Origin: Mycobacterium dioxanotrophicus
GTDB lineage: Bacteria; Actinomycetota; Actinomycetes; Mycobacteriales; Mycobacteriaceae
Assembly (NCBI RefSeq): GCF_002157835.1
Contig: NZ_CP020809.1
Location: forward strand, 3,286,001 to 3,350,000
DNA: 64,000 nucleotides
Direction of reading: 5' to 3'
Shown here: positions 18,401 through 27,662 of the stretch, in pieces
Layout: each line of letters begins with the position of its first letter
How positions within the stretch are numbered: the stretch's first letter is position 1
Position numbers and translations under genes: made by a program
The notes under the pieces: model-generated
Seen by the model: only the letters and a program-made list of their open reading frames with translations
What the model was told of the DNA's origin: nothing
Databases searched by the model: none

Positions 18401-18935
18401 ACCCTACCCGGCGACGACGAACGATGGCGCCAGATCCAATATCTGATCGAAGACCCCGGACTGGAGACGCGCGATCGGGTCGCCGGGCTGCTGGTGCTGC
18501 TCTACAGCCATCCTCGCCACGCGACTGGTCACGCTCAAGGTTGCCGATGTCACCATCACCGACGACGCGGTCCACCTCGCCCTCGGCGCCGTCCCGCTCA
18601 CCGTGCCCAGCCCGGTCGACCGCCTGCTCGACGACCTCGTGCAGCAGCGCCGCGGATACGCCGCTGTCACGGTGGGCACCAATCCATGGTTGTTCCCCGG
18701 AGGCCGTTCCGGTGGGCACCTGTCTGCCAACCAGGTGGGCTTGCGGCTCAAACGAATTGGAATCTTCCCGCGGCTGGCCCGCAACACCGCCTTGATCGAC
18801 CTCGCCGGCGAATTGCACGCTGTCGTGCTCGCCAAGCTCCTCGGCTTCAGCGTCAAACGCACCGTCACCTGGAGCGAAGAAGCCGGCAACACTCGCCCCC
18901 GCTACGCCGCCGAGGTCGCCCGCCGCAAGTCGTGA
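18390..18935 (+). pseudogene. Decayed tyrosine-recombinase C-terminal part
   Basis: Two frames together give DDERWRQIQYLIEDPGLETR, VAGLLVLLYS, then VTLKVADVTITDDAVHLALG, TNPWLFPGGRSGGHLSANQV and AGELHAVVLAKLLGFSVKR. These are characteristic of an actinobacterial integrase-like protein often found in transposons. A frameshift lies near 18520, and the catalytic Arg region is lost. The longest intact piece starts at 18603. It marks an older mobile element within the island. Confidence 0.55.
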
Positions 18936-19180
18936 TGACGCGATGTCAAGGCAGCCACGGACTGGGCCTCGTCCCCGGGAATGGGGCTCTTGCGCAAGGC
19001 AGGCGGCCCATTATCAGCTACCTCCTCCTAAGCGGATGGCTCTATTCCGACAGTCCAGACGACGTGCAGCCTCGGGATCGTCGTCTCTCGCCGCACCGCT
19101 CCGAGGCGCGCACAGAGTACTGTGGAGGGTTGTTGAGCGGCATCTCCATTGACGAACACGCTTGACGGAATGGGAAAATC

Positions 19181-19339
19181 ATGAACGCCCCCAAGACGTT
19201 TCGCACGCCCTACGAAAAGCGCGTTGAACTCGTCAAACAAACACTGATCACATCGGCGATACTCGACGACGATAGTGCTGGCAAGCTCGCCGTCCAGGTG
19301 CTACGTGCGCTGGACTCAATTCCTGAGAAGATCCGCTAG
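19181..19339 (+). CDS. Very small hypothetical protein (52 aa)
   Basis: A 52-codon frame starts at ATG 19181 with ggaatgggaaaatc upstream and ends at TAG 19337-19339. The translation (MNAPKTFRTPYEKRVELVKQ, then AGKLAVQVLRALDSIPEKIR) has the balanced composition of a real helical protein, unlike the surrounding DNA. No family is recognised. Function unknown. Confidence 0.4.
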   Translation: MNAPKTFRTPYEKRVELVKQTLITSAILDDDSAGKLAVQVLRALDSIPEKIR

Positions 19340-20986
19340 GCGATTCGTCGACATGCCAGGAGAATCCGACGCGTTGCGTTGCTGAGCGCTGTCCGCAGCG
19401 CCCTTGCAGTACTGCCCCACAGCCTCATTGCCTGGCCACTGAGTTGCCCGTCGATAGAAGTAGCTGGAAAACAACCGGCCAGTCATCAGCGGTGAACTCA
19501 CGACGGATTGGTTTGGGGCCGGTGTCGGCGGGAACCCGTGATGCAGCGGCGGATGAGTGGTCGTAATCGAAGTTCGCCGTTAGGCGTCACAGAAAAGCGA
19601 CCTCGGGTTAAGCAGTCAGCGCGGTTCTGTGGCGTCGCGCTTGGATGTCGCGGTCGCTGTCGCACAACGTGTCAGTCAACCGGTGCCGGTGCCAGAAGAG
19701 TCGGCCCCAGGTGGGCCGGACCGTTGGTTGACTGGTTGCGCCTGGCTGAGCCCTGGGATGGTACCGGCGATGGCTGGGAATCGTTGCTTCGCAATACATC
19801 TCCTTCAGAGAGAACCGGACACTACGCGCGATGTCGCACAGTTTCACGTTGGGCGGCCGGGATTGGTCGACGAGTAGGGAGTTTGCTGGGCGTCTAGATT
19901 TGGGGCGTTGGCTGACGACGGCAACAACTTGGACAGTGTGTTCAACGTGCAGTCGGAGCTGTTTGCGTCGCCTATCGTCGAGTGATGCATTTATCGGCGC
20001 GGTTCGCAGCCAGCGGCACGAGAGGCCACCATTACTGTGGAGCAGGTGCTCGGATCGATGATTTGCATCATTTGCGTGGGGACCTCAGGGTCGAAGATCT
20101 CGGTTGAGGAACTGTGGAGTACAGCGCTGCCTGCGGTGATCGGTGAACTGGTCGGGTGTGTTATGCGGTTGATGGCTCATCGAGTTCGGGCGTTCGGGAC
20201 GGCGAGCGCGAACGTGTCCACGTATCGGTTGAGGGGCCGTCCACATTGGTGGCTGGGGTTGACGATGGCGAGGATCGCGTCCGGTTCACTCTCACCGGTG
20301 CCGCGTTCGGCAAACGGGTCGAGGGCCAGGAGACCGATCCGCCGGTGGTGTGGATGCGCCTGGTCGTTCTCGGAGTGAAGTTTGGTGAGGCCTACGGTGT
20401 TAATGCCCGGGTGACCGGACCCGACGTTGAGGGGACGGGCAGCGGCGACGCCAGTCGGGCGTCCGTGTGCTGAACCGGTGATCTGCCGCCGGCCGGTCTG
20501 CATGTGCTAACGGAAGGTGTTCTCCGACACCGTTCTTCATCGGACTCCGGTGTGAATGGGTGATCTGAATTCTCTGGGCACTTGCGGCGACGCAGTCAGG
20601 GCGGGCCGTTGTCGAGGAGTCGGCGGTCGGCGTCGGCGTAGCGTGGCCTTTGATGGGTGAGCTGCCGTGCGCCAAAGTGGGTGTCGGCTGGTCGGTCGGC
20701 GTCCGCTGCGGCCGGCACCAGCGCGACCCGGTGTGAAGGGGTGGTTGCCATGGCGATGGCGTCGCGGCAGTCGACGGGGTCAAGCCCACCTGGAGCCAAC
20801 AGCTATTTGAATGGTGCCCTTCACGGTTCCTCCGCGCAACCCGTCATGTGCGTCCTCGCCTGTCGCCATTTCGGGTGACTGCGAGTATCGTTAAACATGT
20901 TGGTGTTCGGTCATGCGGATTGCCCATGGGGTTTGGAGCATCGATCCAATAGGTCGATTGGCTCGACCATAGATGGGAGCGTTCAT
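19340..20986. other. 1.6-kb stretch without a recognisable gene
   Basis: No frame here gives a protein I recognise. A plus-strand frame at 20156-20473 (105 codons, containing RVHVSVEGPSTLVAGVDDGE) has a fairly natural composition and could be a fragment of a hypothetical gene. The rest shows short, Arg/Pro-rich frames typical of non-coding GC-rich DNA. The stretch may be eroded mobile-element DNA. Confidence 0.4.
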
Positions 20987-21271
20987 ATGACGCTACAAGT
21001 CGTTGGGAATTCGCAACGAATGCAAGGCCCGCTCCGTACTCCGAGGTCGCGGTTGAAACCCAAAGCGCACCAAAGCGGCTATGTGGATGGGGCTTGGTGG
21101 CCTCGCAGCGATGACCTCAGCGCAGAGCTGCCAGACCTGTTGGCAGTGCTCTCAGTGCGCCTGGGCCGAATCGACCGAGTGCTAGACCACGCAGTTGCTT
21201 TCCCGAATTCGCATCCGGCGAAGGCTTCTGAAGAATGGGATGCTGGCGATATCGCCAGGGATCGGATTTGA
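20987..21271 (+). pseudogene. Truncated DUF5994 protein
   Basis: Codons from ATG 20987 give LKPKAHQSGYVDGAWWPRSD and DLSAELPDLLAVLSVRLGRI, closely matching the intact DUF5994 protein at 26548-27099. Agreement stops after DRVL and the frame ends 29 codons later, so the C-terminal half is missing. The two copies differ at many third positions, so this is not a recent duplication. Probably non-functional, though a short protein of 94 residues could still be made. Confidence 0.6.
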
Positions 21272-21273
21272 CC

Positions 21274-21477
21274 ATGACTGTGCAAGTAACCCGCAACGAC
21301 GGCCTCACTGATGAGTTTGCGCGCTTCGGTGACCGCTACATCAAGCACGCCGACGGGTCGTTGGAGGTTGTCCGTGCTGGAACAATGCAGCCCGTGACCT
21401 ATCCGCTGGGCGGCTGGACCGAGGTAGCCGGTGACGAGAAGCGGAAGCGGCACGGGCTGTTTCGTCACCGCTTATAG
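21274..21477 (+). CDS. Small conserved-looking hypothetical protein (67 aa)
   Basis: A 67-residue frame from ATG 21274 directly follows the truncated DUF5994 gene. It reads MTVQVTRNDGLTDEFARFGD, then HADGSLEVVRAGTMQPVTYP, a compact all-beta pattern. I do not recognise a family. Composition and codon use favour a real gene, possibly co-transcribed with the gene upstream. Confidence 0.45.
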   Translation: MTVQVTRNDGLTDEFARFGDRYIKHADGSLEVVRAGTMQPVTYPLGGWTEVAGDEKRKRHGLFRHRL

Positions 21478-21744
21478 TGCCCGGCATGTCTTCCCGCGGA
21501 TGCGGGGCCGCGGGCGAAGGTTCCGGCGTTCAGCCGGGGAGCTGCGCCAACCGTGGGGAAGCCGTAGTTCCGCCTTCTGATTCCCAGCGTTCTTGAGCGG
21601 TGGAAGCCTGGGTGCGGCTGTCCCTGTCTAATTGACTCATCATGAGCAATCCGTCGAGGGTCGCGGCGTTGCGAGGTTGTGCCGCGGTCATCATGGTGCG
21701 GTGGGCGTCGGTGTTGGGGCGGAATCACCAATAGCGTGAGCCGG

Positions 21745-22240
21745 TCACCCGCGAGGACTGCCGGCATCTGACTCGACGGCTGGAACGCGATCTGATCGGG
21801 GCGGGTGAGTCGGTGGTGCGGGTTCCGCCTAAGCTGATGGCCCATATCCGTGACTCGGCGCGCACCTAACGGTAAGTCTGATCCCATCGATGCCCTGGCA
21901 GTGGTTCGGGCGGTGGTGCGCCAACCGGATCTGCCGGTCGCCCGTCTCGACGGTGTGCAGGGCGAGCTGCGGCTGCTAGTAGATCATCGCCAATACCTTG
22001 GTGGCCGATCGGGCGCGGATCATTCCCCGGCTGCGCTGGCATCTGCATGAACTCGACCCCGGATGGACAGCGCCGACAACGATCGAGCGCACCAGCGCCT
22101 TTGACGCCGTGACCACGGCCGTATCATCGCATTCATGCAGGTGGGCCGCCTGCGCCGGTTGGCATTGCGCCTGGTCGAACATCTGCGAACGTTGACCGCT
22201 GAGATCGATGAATTCACCGCGCAGATCACTGAGCGGTGTA
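21745..22240 (+). pseudogene. Decayed IS110-family transposase
   Basis: The plus strand encodes EDCRHLTRRLERDLIGAGES and VRVPPKLMAHIRDSART, then a stop, followed in shifted frames by SDPIDALAVVRAV and RLRWHLHELDPGW. These align with residues 58-165 of the intact IS110 transposase at 33058-34101. At least two frameshifts and a missing N-terminus make it inactive. It ends where the IS3 remnant begins. Confidence 0.75.
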
Positions 22241-22287
22241 GCCATCGTTGCGCCGTCGCTGTTGACCCTTGTTGGCTGCGGTGCGCT

Positions 22288-22564
22288 CACGGCAGATGGC
22301 TCGGGTTGCCCGCACCCACAGCCTGGTCCGCTTAGTCGGGCGGACCGGGTGTGCTGGGATAACGCTGCGACTGAATCCTTCTGGGCCACACTGAAAGTCG
22401 AGTTCTATGGCCGGTACTTGTGGCCGACTAAGTCGGCGGCTAAGCTAAGCTCGCCGTCGGCGACTGGATCGAACGGATCTACAATCGCCGCCGACGCCAC
22501 TCAGCGATCGGCATGATCACCCGGTGGAATACGAAAACCGGATCACTCAGACGGCACAAGCCGC
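22288..22564 (+). pseudogene. IS3-family transposase (OrfB) C-terminal remnant
   Basis: Spliced across two frameshifts the translation reads MARVARTHSLVRL, then DNAATESFWATLKVEFYGRY, WPTKSAAK, and GDWIERIYNRRRRHSAIGMI. The Glu in ATESF is the last residue of the DDE triad and the RRRHSAIG motif is typical for IS3 OrfB. The remnant overlaps the last codons of the desaturase gene on the other strand. Confidence 0.7.
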
Positions 22565-23704
22565 CTTACCCTGTGTCCACCAAAGCGGGTCACACCGATA
22601 GGTGAGTTCGGACAGTTTCGCAATCGGTTGCGCGGGAACGCGATTCGGGAGTGCGAGCGTGGTGATGGTGCGTAGGGTGCGGAGGTACTGGCGGGTAAGG
22701 GGACCGGTGGTGTAAGGGATGTTGAAGCGTGCGCACAGGGCCCGAATTTGTGGGGCGATCTGGGCGTAGCGGTTGCTGGGAAGGTCGGGGAACAGGTGGT
22801 GCTCGATCTGGTAGCAGAGGTTGCCGCTGAGGAATGCCAGTACCGGTCCGGCGCGGAAGTTCGCGGTGCCCAGCATTTGTCGTAGATACCATTCGGGTTT
22901 GGTCTCGTTCTTCAGGGCGGTAGGAGTGAATTTCTGTGTGCCGTCGGCGAAGTGCCCGCAGCAGATGGCCACGTAGGCCCACACGTTGCGGAGCAGGTTG
23001 GCGACCGTGTTCGCGGCGAGGGTGCGGCGCCATCGGCGAAGACTCAGTGCAGGAAAGATCAGATAGTCCTTGCTGGCTTGGCGGGCGATCTTGGTGGCCA
23101 GTGCTCGGGTGAGGGCGCTCTTGTCGGTATCGGTGGCCGCGTGTCTGGTCTGAGACTCCCAGCCCTGCAGTGCGATACCCCATTCGAACATGAGGGCCAG
23201 CACGATGTTTCGTAGCGGCTGCAACAGATTGCTCACCCGCCACTGTTGGTCGGGGGTGACCCGCATGATGCCGTATCCGAGGTCGTCGTCGATGCCGATG
23301 ATGTTGGTGAAGACGTGGTGGCGGTAATTGTGGGCGTAGCGCCACTGCGAGGACACGCCGGCCATGTCCCACTCCCAGGTGCTGGAGTGGATCTCGGGGT
23401 CGTTCATCCAATCCCATTGACCGTGGCAGATGTTGTGGCCGAGTTCCATGTTCTCGATGCTCTTGGCGGTGGCAAGCGCCGCGGTGCCCAGTGCACAGCC
23501 CGTCTTGCTGCGGCTGGCGGCGATGATCAGCCGTGCGGCGACCTCCAGGCACCGCTGAAGGGCGATGGCGCGCAGGATGTATGCCCTGTCGCGGGCGCCG
23601 CGTGAATTCTCGGTGTCGCGCCGGATGGCGTCCAGGGCCGCCCCGAGCGCGTGCAGGTCTGCCTCGCTGAGGTGGGCGTATTCGGCTACGTCTGTTATTG
23701 CCAT
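22547..23704 (-). CDS. Membrane fatty-acid desaturase (DesA3-like)
   Basis: A 385-residue di-iron acyl-lipid or acyl-CoA desaturase. The three histidine boxes are present: HNICH near residue 93, HNYRHH near residue 126 and QIEHHLF near residue 305. Hydrophobic segments lie between them. The family inserts double bonds into acyl chains at the membrane, with electrons from a ferredoxin or oxidoreductase. DesA3 of M. tuberculosis pairs with Rv3230c, and no such reductase is adjacent here; the nearby NuoI-like ferredoxin may be worth testing. The last few codons overlap an IS3 relic, so the C-terminus may be altered. It is followed upstream by its likely TetR regulator (95 bp gap). Confidence 0.8.
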   Translation of the reverse strand: MAITDVAEYAHLSEADLHALGAALDAIRRDTENSRGARDRAYILRAIALQRCLEVAARLIIAASRSKTGCALGTAALATAKSIENMELGHNICHGQWDWMNDPEIHSSTWEWDMAGVSSQWRYAHNYRHHVFTNIIGIDDDLGYGIMRVTPDQQWRVSNLLQPLRNIVLALMFEWGIALQGWESQTRHAATDTDKSALTRALATKIARQASKDYLIFPALSLRRWRRTLAANTVANLLRNVWAYVAICCGHFADGTQKFTPTALKNETKPEWYLRQMLGTANFRAGPVLAFLSGNLCYQIEHHLFPDLPSNRYAQIAPQIRALCARFNIPYTTGPLTRQYLRTLRTITTLALPNRVPAQPIAKLSELTYRCDPLWWTQGKAACAV

Positions 23705-23799
23705 CGGCGTCTGACCGCCAGTCGAAGTCGCCGGAGTGGCAACAAGACAGGGAATTTCGGGTGCGCCATGGTGGTCACGGCCGTTCGTGGTGGTTTCGC

Positions 23800-24558
23800 T
23801 TATGGCGGTTCTGGTGCGGGCACGGACGGTGCGTCGGGCACGCCGAGTCGGGTCGCCAGTCCGCTGAGCAGAATGTCGAGTCCGCGGTCGAGTTCGGCCC
23901 GCCCGTCGTAGGCGGCCCAGTCCGGTGCGAGGTCACGCACGTGCGGGAATTCGCCGATCGGCAACCGGTGCAGCCCGAGCCGCAACACGTGATCGATTTC
24001 CTCGGGGCGCTCGACGATCTCCTGCAGCTCGGTGAGCACATGGCCGTACAAAAACCCAAACAACGCCCGATAGACGCGCAGTGCGTCGCGGCCGGTGAAG
24101 CCGCACCGGGTCAACAGTGCGAGAACCTCTTCGAGATGCCGCAGTATTCCGGGCGGGCGCATCCCCAGCGGTGTCGACAGGGGGCGGGTGACCAGCAGCG
24201 GAACCACGTGGGGGTGCGCGCGTGCCAGGTCGCGGAAATCGTGGCCCAGTCGGCGCAAGGCGGCGACCCAGTCCGCCGTTGTGGTGTCCACGCAGAGTTG
24301 TTCGAAGACTATCTCGACCACCCCGTCGAGGACGGCCGCCTTGTTCGGGACGTGCCTGTAGATCGCCATCGGATCACGTCCCACCGCCTGCCCGAGGCGG
24401 CGCATCGACAGCGCGTCAACGCCATGTCGGTCAATGATGTCCAACGCGCCGGCCAGGACCGCTGCGCGAGTGATCGGCCCGTTCTGGCCGTTCACGGTGA
24501 GGTCGGTACTCGGGGCATTGCCCTGCGCGCCTGACGGACCGGCTGGCGATTGAACCAT
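23800..24558 (-). CDS. TetR-family regulator beside the desaturase
   Basis: A 252-residue repressor. The HTH (about 28-75) reads ITRAAVLAGALDIIDRHGVD, SMRRLGQAVGRDPMAIYRHV. The C-terminal part with DWVAALRRLGHDFRDLARAH and a long helical region is of the TetR_C class. It lies in the same direction as the desaturase and is divergent from the small membrane-protein/CsbD genes. Two near-identical 18-bp repeats in the 228-bp promoter region are likely operators, so it may control both sides. Effector unknown. Confidence 0.8.
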   Translation of the reverse strand: MVQSPAGPSGAQGNAPSTDLTVNGQNGPITRAAVLAGALDIIDRHGVDALSMRRLGQAVGRDPMAIYRHVPNKAAVLDGVVEIVFEQLCVDTTTADWVAALRRLGHDFRDLARAHPHVVPLLVTRPLSTPLGMRPPGILRHLEEVLALLTRCGFTGRDALRVYRALFGFLYGHVLTELQEIVERPEEIDHVLRLGLHRLPIGEFPHVRDLAPDWAAYDGRAELDRGLDILLSGLATRLGVPDAPSVPAPEPP

Positions 24559-24605
24559 GGACCAAGCACCCCTTCCGACTGCGTCACTCCGTGGATATCT
24601 TCACT

Positions 24606-24736
24606 GTAGACATACGCCGTAGAGATGGCAACGGCGAGGAGCCCGGCGCCCGGCACGGCCCTCTGTGCGATCCTCCCGGGCCGAGCGCGCCATCCGGTTT
24701 TCAACGTAGTTCTATTCCGTAGACATATACCGTTGA
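24606..24736. promoter_or_regulatory. Two 18-bp direct repeats, candidate TetR operators
   Basis: gtagacatacgccgtaga (24606-24623) and gtagacatataccgttga (24719-24736) agree at 15 of 18 positions and lie on the same strand, 113 bp apart. They stand between the TetR start and the divergent gene at 24787. The first contains the near-palindrome tacgccgta. Binding by the adjacent TetR protein is inference. Confidence 0.45.
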
Positions 24737-24786
24737 CAAATGACGTTGAAAGGGCGTGTACTGGACTTCTAGCACAAGATTGAAGC

Positions 24787-25326
24787 GTGATCATGGTCCT
24801 CGTCATCGGATTGGTTGTTCTGCTCGTCGCGGTGGTCGTGGGGTTCACCGGGGTTCTGGCGAACGCGGGACCCGCGCATCCGTTGACGGAGAACTTCGAT
24901 GCGTTGGGCTATCACCTCACCGGGTCGACCGGCACTCTGTTCGTTTTTGGGATCGCCGTCGGCGCGGTCGCGATGCAGGGACTAAATGTGTTGCTCGCCG
25001 GTGCCCGGCGCACCGCCCGACGCGGGCGAGCTGCCCGCCGTGACCTCGCCAAGTCCCGACGTGAGACGGCGTTTCTCAACGAGGAACACGACCGGCGGAT
25101 CGAACACGACCACGACGACGCAGTCATACGTGCGGGCGTGGCCCCCAGCGGCCCGCTTGCGGCGAGAGAGACATCCCGCTTCGGCCGGTGGTGGCATGGT
25201 CGGCAACCGATTCGCACCGCAGGCCTCGACACCGTCGCCGGTAGGCCAGCTCCGGCCGACCCTCTGAGCCCGCGCTCGCGGGCCATCGACACCGAAGATC
25301 AAGGAGTCCGCAATGAGCGTCGGTAA
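24787..25326 (+). CDS. Membrane-anchored hypothetical protein, stress block
   Basis: A 179-residue protein with two N-terminal membrane helices (residues 2-25 and about 48-72) separated by a short loop, then a basic, helical cytoplasmic tail (ARRTARRGRAARRDLAKSRR). The layout resembles LapA-like or small mycobacterial membrane proteins linked to CsbD genes. The first codon is GTG 24787; ATG 24793 is an alternative. Its end overlaps the CsbD gene by 14 bp, so the two are co-expressed. No known function. Confidence 0.6.
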   Translation: MIMVLVIGLVVLLVAVVVGFTGVLANAGPAHPLTENFDALGYHLTGSTGTLFVFGIAVGAVAMQGLNVLLAGARRTARRGRAARRDLAKSRRETAFLNEEHDRRIEHDHDDAVIRAGVAPSGPLAARETSRFGRWWHGRQPIRTAGLDTVAGRPAPADPLSPRSRAIDTEDQGVRNERR

Positions 25327-25486
25327 AAAGATCGCCCACAAAGCCGAAGCCGCCAAGGGTGCGGTAAAAAAACTCATCGGCCGCGCCACCGGCAATACGC
25401 GCCTGCGTGCTGAAGGGCGTGCCGATCAATTCAAGGGCAACGCCAAACAGGCAGGCGCCAAGGTCAAAGACGCCTTTAAACACTGA
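25313..25486 (+). CDS. CsbD-family stress protein (57 aa)
   Basis: A 57-residue basic protein: MSVGKKIAHKAEAAKGAVKK, then AEGRADQFKGNAKQAGAKVK. The repeated G-x-x-K pattern with RADQFKGNAKQ is the CsbD signature. CsbD proteins accumulate in general stress responses; molecular role unknown. A good ribosome site (aaggag) sits 6 bases before ATG 25313. It overlaps the membrane protein gene and precedes the DUF6131 gene. Confidence 0.8.
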   Translation: MSVGKKIAHKAEAAKGAVKKLIGRATGNTRLRAEGRADQFKGNAKQAGAKVKDAFKH

Positions 25487-25537
25487 CCCGGCCCACACCG
25501 TGCTCGGTCACCTCTACACAGAATTAAGGCAAGTGCC

Positions 25538-25717
25538 ATGATTGTTTTCGGAATCATCCTCATCGTCCTGGGGCTCCTGCTCCCCAGCCTGGTCCCGACG
25601 TTCGCGTTCGCGCATGTCGTCTTGGTCATCGGAGTCATACTGCTCGTCGTCGGTCTACTCCTGATGCTCATGGGACGGATGGGCCACGCCGTCGGCGGCC
25701 GCCGACACTATTACTGA
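25538..25717 (+). CDS. DUF6131-like small membrane protein (59 aa)
   Basis: A 59-residue protein made of two membrane helices: MIVFGIILIVLGLLLPSLVP and VVLVIGVILLVVGLLLMLMG, ending in a short polar tail GGRRHYY. This matches the two-helix DUF6131 group found next to stress genes in mycobacteria. It is 51 bp after the CsbD gene and likely in the same transcript. Function unknown. Confidence 0.65.
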   Translation: MIVFGIILIVLGLLLPSLVPTFAFAHVVLVIGVILLVVGLLLMLMGRMGHAVGGRRHYY

Positions 25718-25928
25718 GCGGCGCAGCGGACGACAGTGTCAACGCCGACTCACTTGCCGAGCCGACTCGAGCCGCGACCATACCCATCGGCTACACCATT
25801 CCCGCAGTGGGAAGCTTCGGCACTCTGCAGGTGAAGCTCGCTCATATCGCTAACCGCGCGATGAAGTACCTGGGGTGCAACCGATTACATGCTTTGCTCA
25901 CGTTTCATCCAGCCCCCGAGGAGCCGAT

Positions 25929-26402
25929 ATGGCTACCAGCAATATTGTTTTCACTTCCCTCGTGGTGTTCGCGGTGGTGATGCCGGTTGCTGTCTTCGCG
26001 TGGATGGCGGGCAACAAACACAACAAACGCAACCCCGCGAAGGATGGCAAGATCGGCGTGGCCGCCAACGAGGAGCCGGCACCATTTGGACAGTGCGAGG
26101 CGTGGTCCGCCGACGCCGCCGCCAACGCGGAGTTGCACCGACAAAAGCCGGCAGCATTGCGTCCCGAGCCGGTCGGCACGGACTCGCCGACGTCCACGAC
26201 AGTGTGGCAGCGACGTCCTCCGAACAGCGCCACGACCCAATGGGACCGCGCGGACACGATGTTGCCGGCTTCGCTTACATCCCAAGCACGCAGAACCGCC
26301 GACCCCAAAGAAAGCTCACGGCCAACAGAGCAAAGCACACACCGTGCACGCGTCGAGGAGCCTCGACGTGGACCGCAAATCGACACAAGCGCAACAACTT
26401 AA
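25929..26402 (+). CDS. Single-pass hypothetical membrane protein
   Basis: A 157-residue protein from ATG 25929 with gaggagccgat upstream. Residues 5-27 (IVFTSLVVFAVVMPVAVFAW) form one membrane helix followed by a basic segment GNKHNKRN, so the long polar tail is probably cytoplasmic. The tail is low-complexity (Ser/Thr/Arg/Pro). No family recognised. It lies between the DUF6131 and DUF5994 genes with the same orientation. Confidence 0.45.
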   Translation: MATSNIVFTSLVVFAVVMPVAVFAWMAGNKHNKRNPAKDGKIGVAANEEPAPFGQCEAWSADAAANAELHRQKPAALRPEPVGTDSPTSTTVWQRRPPNSATTQWDRADTMLPASLTSQARRTADPKESSRPTEQSTHRARVEEPRRGPQIDTSATT

Positions 26403-26547
26403 ACAATCAAAGAGGCCGCAACCGCCCATCACGCGGGAGCGGCGTAATTTTCACAGACGTCGGCGCAACTTCGTATACGCAAACCACGCGTGTCAATCGT
26501 CGATTCCAAGAATATGGCCGATTCGCGGCCGGGACGGGAGCGTCGCC

Positions 26548-27099
26548 ATGACGCAACAGCAGACTCGCACAACCTCTCAGAACGCCACCGCGCCGGCTCG
26601 CACTCCGCGGTTGCGGTTGAAACCCACGGCACCGCATAGCGGATACGTCGACGGGGCGTGGTGGCCGCACACCGATGATCTCAGCGCAGAGTTGCCAGAC
26701 CTGTTGGCGGTGCTCTCGGAACGGCTGGGCCGCATTGACCGGGTGCTGTACAAGCTCAACACATGGGACAAAGCGCCACGGAAGCTCGTCACCGGCGGCC
26801 GTGCGGTACGTCTGGACGGATACCGACTCCAAGCGATCAACACCATTGAAGTTCTCGGGCTCGACGGTGACCGGGACCGGCTTGTGCTGCTGGTGATTGC
26901 GCCAAATACCGACGCTGACAACGCCCATACCATCATGACGACCGCAGCCCAACCCGGCAACGCCGCCACCACCGACAGTCTCCTGATGATCAGCCCCCGA
27001 GATCGCGACAGGCGCATCCAGGCGTCCATTGCTCAAGAGCGCTGGGAATCGGAAGGGGGCACAACAGCTCCGGCAAAGCTGGCGCCGGTCCCCGGCTGA
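26548..27099 (+). CDS. DUF5994 family protein
   Basis: A 183-residue protein. The N-terminal core reads LRLKPTAPHSGYVDGAWWPH and DLSAELPDLLAVLSERLGRI, then YKLNTWDKAPRKLVTGGRAV and a second conserved block DGYRLQAINTIEVLG / DRLVLLVIAPNTDAD. This is the DUF5994 pattern of mycobacterial stress-associated clusters. Function unknown. A gggacgggag ribosome site lies upstream. A truncated relative sits 5.5 kb upstream at 20987. Confidence 0.7.
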   Translation: MTQQQTRTTSQNATAPARTPRLRLKPTAPHSGYVDGAWWPHTDDLSAELPDLLAVLSERLGRIDRVLYKLNTWDKAPRKLVTGGRAVRLDGYRLQAINTIEVLGLDGDRDRLVLLVIAPNTDADNAHTIMTTAAQPGNAATTDSLLMISPRDRDRRIQASIAQERWESEGGTTAPAKLAPVPG

Positions 27100-27662
27100 T
27101 GCCCACGCCGAAACGCCCTGGATCTCTCGGATCGCCGCGCCCAATACGGAAATCTGGACCGGCGCCCCGCGGCAACGGCAGCTCCCGGCGGATCACCCTG
27201 CAGGCCAAGGCCATGCCGCGTCATCCGACAGCTACGTCAAGAACACGTGCGCGAAGTCGGCATTCAAACCTGCGATCCCGCGTTTCACCCGTCTGGTTGA
27301 CTTCGTCGGCACGGCATGCGCAAAACTGGCCGCCGGCCGAGCGCATGCGCAGTGAGGCCGTCATCGCCCATTTCGTCGACCACGTCGACGGCGCACGATT
27401 GCAAAACTCCTGACGATGCAGGCGCCACCTCGCACGCCTTCGCAGGCACCCGTGCCCCTTTGGTGAAGTTCCGGCTGTCGGTGCGCACCGCCGAGATCAA
27501 GAACCGCGGCACCGCTGAGGTGTTGCACGCGTCATCGTCATGGGATTTCCGGTTGAGCGGCGCCCGTTCTACGGTGCTTGGCGCGTTTACGCCGTTACGA
27601 TTCCGTTGAGCCAGTGCCGACACGGCTGGTGACGATGAGCCAGGCTGGAGGACGGCGAGGCA
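27100..27662. other. 560 bp without a recognisable gene
   Basis: Open frames exist (for example 27099-27413, starting on the stop of the DUF5994 gene), but their translations are Arg/Ser/Pro-rich and resemble nothing I know. The piece before 27600 may be a frame-shifted gene remnant. No repeat or hairpin stands out. Confidence 0.35.

Noticed and set aside
20897..20986. Extended start for the truncated DUF5994 frame at 20897
   Set aside because: The 30 extra residues are unrelated to the intact DUF5994 protein, and ATG 20987 fits the family better.
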